Shown here: piece after piece, positions 61,441 through 64,000 of the stretch
Position numbering within the stretch: position 1 is the first letter of the stretch
How the letters are laid out: each line of letters begins with the position of its first letter
Assembly (NCBI GenBank): GCA_000824805.1
Contig: CCNA01000020.1
Span: forward strand, 1 to 64,000
DNA: 64,000 nucleotides
Direction of reading: 5' to 3'
Source of the DNA: Mesorhizobium sp. SOD10
GTDB lineage: Bacteria; Pseudomonadota; Alphaproteobacteria; Rhizobiales; Rhizobiaceae
Position numbers and translations under genes: made by a program
The notes under the pieces: generated by a model
Seen by the model: the letters and a program-made list of their open reading frames with translations, nothing else
Databases searched by the model: none
What the model was told of the DNA's origin: nothing

Positions 61441-62178
61441 CTACCACCTGTTCGTCGGCAGCACGAACATCTGCGCGATCTGGACATGCTGCGGCTGGTT
61501 CAGCGCGAACATCACGCAGCGCGCCACGTCCTCGGGGTCGAGCGCCATGCCGAAGCGCTCGAAATATTGCCGCGCCGCTTCCTCGTCGCCGCGATGCCGC
61601 GTCGTGACGATGTTGGTGCGCGTGAGGCCGGGCATGATCTCGATGACGCGCAGCGGCGTCTCCGCGAGCTCGCCCCGGATGATGTCGCTCAGCATGTGCA
61701 CACCCGCCTTGCTGGCGGAGTAGGGCGCCTGCTCTGGCACGATCCGGAGCGCGCTGATCGAGCTCAAATTGACGATGTCGCCGCGGCCGCGCGCGACCAT
61801 GCCCGGCAGGATCGCGTGCGTCACGCGCATCAGGCCGATCAGATTGGTCTCGATGATCGCCGACCAGTCATCCGCCGATCCCTGGTCGAAGCGGATGCGG
61901 CCGCCGATATCGTGGCCGGCATTGTTGACCAATATGTCGATATCGCGGAATTCCGCCGGCACTCGTTCCAGGCATGCATCGACGGCCGACGCATCGGTGA
62001 TGTCCAGCGGAAGCGGAAAGACCTCGCCGCCCAGTTGGCTTGCGAAAACCTGAAGCGCCTCGGCCTGCCGGTCCGAGAGCACGATGCGGGCGCCCTCGGC
62101 CTGGAGGCTTGTCGCGATGGCGCGGCCGATGCCGCTCGCCGCGCCCGTCACGAAAGCTGTCCTTTGCCGAATTGTCAT
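61441..62178 (-). CDS. Short-chain dehydrogenase/reductase
   Basis: 245 aa. Cofactor site AFVTGAASGIGRAIA, Asp for NAD preference in IVLSDRQAEAL, NNAGHD, catalytic Ser in NLSSISA and Tyr/Lys in YSASKAG, then PGLTRTNIVT. The C-terminus (NQPQHVQIAQMFVLPTNRW) is typical of the NADP(H)-linked YdfG-like group. It follows the PrpD gene on the same strand after 18 bases. Convergent with the ATPase gene. Substrate unknown. Confidence 0.9.
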   Translation of the reverse strand: MTIRQRTAFVTGAASGIGRAIATSLQAEGARIVLSDRQAEALQVFASQLGGEVFPLPLDITDASAVDACLERVPAEFRDIDILVNNAGHDIGGRIRFDQGSADDWSAIIETNLIGLMRVTHAILPGMVARGRGDIVNLSSISALRIVPEQAPYSASKAGVHMLSDIIRGELAETPLRVIEIMPGLTRTNIVTTRHRGDEEAARQYFERFGMALDPEDVARCVMFALNQPQHVQIAQMFVLPTNRW

Positions 62179-62196
62179 TCAGATCGGCCTTCCCGC

Positions 62197-63564
62197 TCAA
62201 GCCGCTTTTCGCTGCTTCGCCTTTTCCTTGGTCGCGCAGAGCGGCATCAGCCGGCCGGCATCCTTCTTGGACTCCAGCCTGTCGACGAAGTCCTCGATCG
62301 ACCTTGCCACCTCGCCGCCCACGATCGGCACGGCGGCCGACCGGAAGCGCTCGCGGATTTCGGCTTCTGTCGCCGGTATGACGTCCTGAAGGCCCATCGA
62401 CAGCTGCCGTCCGTCGCCGAGGAGGACATCGATGCTGGCGCCCTGCCTGGCCGGAAACTGCGCCGTCAGATCCTCGCTTGCCGAAAGGTCGCAGGCATCG
62501 ATCAGCCGCAGCGTCTCCTTGTCCTTGAGGTCCCGGTAATTGTCTTCCGACAGGCCGCCGCTGGCGAACACCGCCGCAACGCCATAGGGGATGCTCATCT
62601 TGGCTTGCAGCGAACGCTCGAAGGGACCGGTGCTGTCGCAACCCGGATAGGCGGCCGCGGCGGCGGGGACGCGGATACGGATCCGCTCGACGGGCGCGGC
62701 GCCGGGACCGATCATCTCGACGAGCTTCAGCGCGGTCTGGCAGGCGGTCTGCGCGAAATTACAGGCGGGTGCCGCCTTGTGATAGACGGCCAATATATCG
62801 GCCTGGCCGTCAGGGAAGAGCTGCACGGGTCCCGGCATCGGCCGGCGTGCGAAGGCAGCGAAGTAGCCGGATTTTCCCTCGAGTGCGTCCGGGCTTCCAT
62901 AGGCGCCGGCGGCTGCAAGCTGGACAGCCGTCCAGGCGTTCCGCGCGGCGAAGCCGGGATGGAAGAACATGTCCGATCCGCCGCTCTGCGGCCACTGGTT
63001 CAAGCCTGAGGACGTGTTGGCGGCAAAGGCGATCGCGGCCGCCGTCTGTTCCCTGTCGAGGCCGATGAGCCGCGCGGCGCCGCATCCGGCGCCGATCGGC
63101 GCCACCAGCCCCGTTGGTCTGAATAGCGCCGAAAGCTCCCGGTCGATCAGCATCCGGCCCAGTCGCCCGCCGACCTCGTAGGCGACGATCGCCGCCCGCA
63201 GCAGATCAGCCCCCGAGACCGTCTTCGTCTCGGCCAGCGCCAGCAGAAGCGGCCAGACGACGACGCCGTGATGGCATACGGATCCGGCATGCATGTCCTC
63301 GCGGACCAGTCCATGCCCCTTGACCGCGTTGACGAAAGCCGCGTCCGCCGGTGTGGCCTGCCGGTTTTCGCCGATGATGTGGCCGCCGCGCGCCGGCGTC
63401 ACCGCGGCCAGCGCCTGCTGGCTCGGATCGAGCGCGGACGCCTCGAAGGCGCAACCGAGGAAATCGAGCAGGCAAAGCTTTGCCTTGGAGGTGGCGGCCG
63501 GACTGAACAGTGCCAACGGCAGGTCGGCCAGCGTGTCGGCCAATTGCTTCGTGAAGCTTGCCAT
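62197..63564 (-). CDS. MmgE/PrpD-family protein, second copy
   Basis: 455 aa. Family segments: LCLLDFLGCAFEASALDPSQ, FVNAVKGHGLVREDMHAGSV (active-site loop; Glu-Asp-Met-His in place of the more common Asp-Asp-x-His), GATSSGLNQWPQSGGSDMFF-like region and VERIRIRVPAAAAAYPG. ATG 63562-63564 is used since GAGGACTCGGGG precedes it; the 29 upstream codons lie in the dispersed repeat. Paralogue of 36447 with the same upstream neighbour type. Function (dehydratase or isomerase) by family only. Confidence 0.9.
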   Translation of the reverse strand: MASFTKQLADTLADLPLALFSPAATSKAKLCLLDFLGCAFEASALDPSQQALAAVTPARGGHIIGENRQATPADAAFVNAVKGHGLVREDMHAGSVCHHGVVVWPLLLALAETKTVSGADLLRAAIVAYEVGGRLGRMLIDRELSALFRPTGLVAPIGAGCGAARLIGLDREQTAAAIAFAANTSSGLNQWPQSGGSDMFFHPGFAARNAWTAVQLAAAGAYGSPDALEGKSGYFAAFARRPMPGPVQLFPDGQADILAVYHKAAPACNFAQTACQTALKLVEMIGPGAAPVERIRIRVPAAAAAYPGCDSTGPFERSLQAKMSIPYGVAAVFASGGLSEDNYRDLKDKETLRLIDACDLSASEDLTAQFPARQGASIDVLLGDGRQLSMGLQDVIPATEAEIRERFRSAAVPIVGGEVARSIEDFVDRLESKKDAGRLMPLCATKEKAKQRKAA

Positions 63565-63593
63565 CCCCGAGTCCTCCGCGGTTCCTGCCCTTT

Positions 63594-63697
63594 TAGAGCA
63601 ATTCCAGGAAAAGTGTGGAGCGGTTTTCCGTCCGGAATTGCGTAAAAACAAAGACTTAGAGCGGTTCAGCGATTCCGCGAAGCGCTGAACCGCTCTA
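63594..63697. repeat. Dispersed two-hairpin repeat, copy B
   Basis: First half GAGCAATTCCAGGAAAAGTG to GTCCGGAATTGCGT matches 42364-42412 apart from one inserted G. The second half TTAGAGCGGTTCAGCG...CGCTGAACCGCTCTAA is a hairpin of the same design as copy A. Read on the minus strand its outer TTAGAG supplies the TAG stop of the hydroxyacid dehydrogenase gene (63695-63697). Confidence 0.85.
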
Positions 63698-64000
63698 AGC
63701 GCGGATTTCTATCCCCGCCCATTCTTCGACGATGCGCACCATCGAGGTGAAGTCCGAGTCCGGTCCGAAACGGGCATTCGTGGCGGCAAGCATCTGTCTT
63801 ACCAGCGAGCCCGCGACCATCGGCACGCCCAGATTCTCCGCCTCGTCGACGCACATGCGAACGTCCTTGTAGGAAAGGGCGGTGGCGAAGCCGAAATCGA
63901 AGGTTCCCGGCAGCACCGCGCGGGGGAACTTGTCCTGGGTGGCGCTGTTGCGGCCACTCGAGGCATTGATGATGTCGCACATGACGCGCGGGTCCAGCCC
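63695..64000 (-). CDS. 3-hydroxyisobutyrate dehydrogenase-family oxidoreductase, C-terminal part (partial)
   Basis: Cut by the window edge; the visible 101 residues are the C-terminal domain. GLDPRVMCDIINASSGRNSA and GTFDFGFATALSYKDVRMCV then LGVPMVAGSLVRQMLAA align directly with the same part of the 37841 gene (GLDPDVMLEVINSGSGSSNA and FDFGFAIGLSAKDIRLCL). The N-terminal Rossmann domain and catalytic Lys are outside. It precedes a PrpD gene, as the full-length relative does. Confidence 0.9.
   Translation of the reverse strand, partial: GLDPRVMCDIINASSGRNSATQDKFPRAVLPGTFDFGFATALSYKDVRMCVDEAENLGVPMVAGSLVRQMLAATNARFGPDSDFTSMVRIVEEWAGIEIRA

Overview
The window looks like a chromosome or large-replicon segment of a Rhizobiales alphaproteobacterium, most likely Mesorhizobium or a close relative. 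This rests on high GC, dense runs of ABC importers with catabolic enzymes, DUF6894-type small proteins, an Omp25/RopB-like beta-barrel and a dispersed two-hairpin repeat. The genus is inferred; there is no rRNA or tRNA to anchor it. No transposase, integrase or CRISPR array was seen.

Region 1 (1-10.2 kb) is the most notable. On the minus strand lie two dioxygenase catalytic subunits that lack a Rieske centre (one frameshifted), a 588-aa Rieske/FMN/NAD/ferredoxin reductase, a GST-like protein, and the start of glutathione-dependent formaldehyde dehydrogenase. This is the parts list of the NdmC/NdmD/NdmE N7-demethylase of caffeine-degrading Pseudomonas plus its formaldehyde detoxification step. 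Divergently, a FadR-type GntR regulator is translationally coupled to a BMP-family (nucleoside/purine-type) ABC importer. I infer an N-demethylation system for a methylated purine or similar N-methyl compound.

Region 2 (10.2-21.7 kb) is a patchwork of small ORFan genes, relics and terminators. It holds two orphan RiPP-precursor-like genes with a lasso-type YxxPxL leader, an outer-membrane beta-barrel, a lone response-regulator receiver, DUF6894 proteins, a thioredoxin-reductase-like enzyme, a diverged intergenic repeat in two copies, and decayed genes.

Region 3 (21.7-36.4 kb) has an etfB-etfA-Fe/S oxidoreductase operon on the minus strand. Divergent from it are a sugar-type ABC importer, a GMC flavin dehydrogenase with its small subunit, a CMD-family protein, an aldehyde dehydrogenase, an SMP-30 lactonase and a LysR regulator.

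Region 4 (36.4-48.1 kb) appears to be a LacI-controlled regulon: SDR-MBL lactonase-hydroxyacid dehydrogenase-MmgE/PrpD on the minus strand, a hypothetical protein plus a second MBL lactonase, a second SDR, and a three-gene sugar-type ABC importer. Four near-identical 14-16 bp palindromes (core TACCG) sit in its promoter regions.

Region 5 (48.2-64 kb) has a Liv-type importer with a fused permease-ATPase, a third MBL hydrolase, and a fifth importer in which one permease is fused to an SMP-30-like domain. It ends with SDR, MmgE/PrpD and hydroxyacid dehydrogenase genes that repeat the gene set of Region 4. Overall the window is a catabolic island with five ABC importers and repeated lactonase/dehydrogenase modules.
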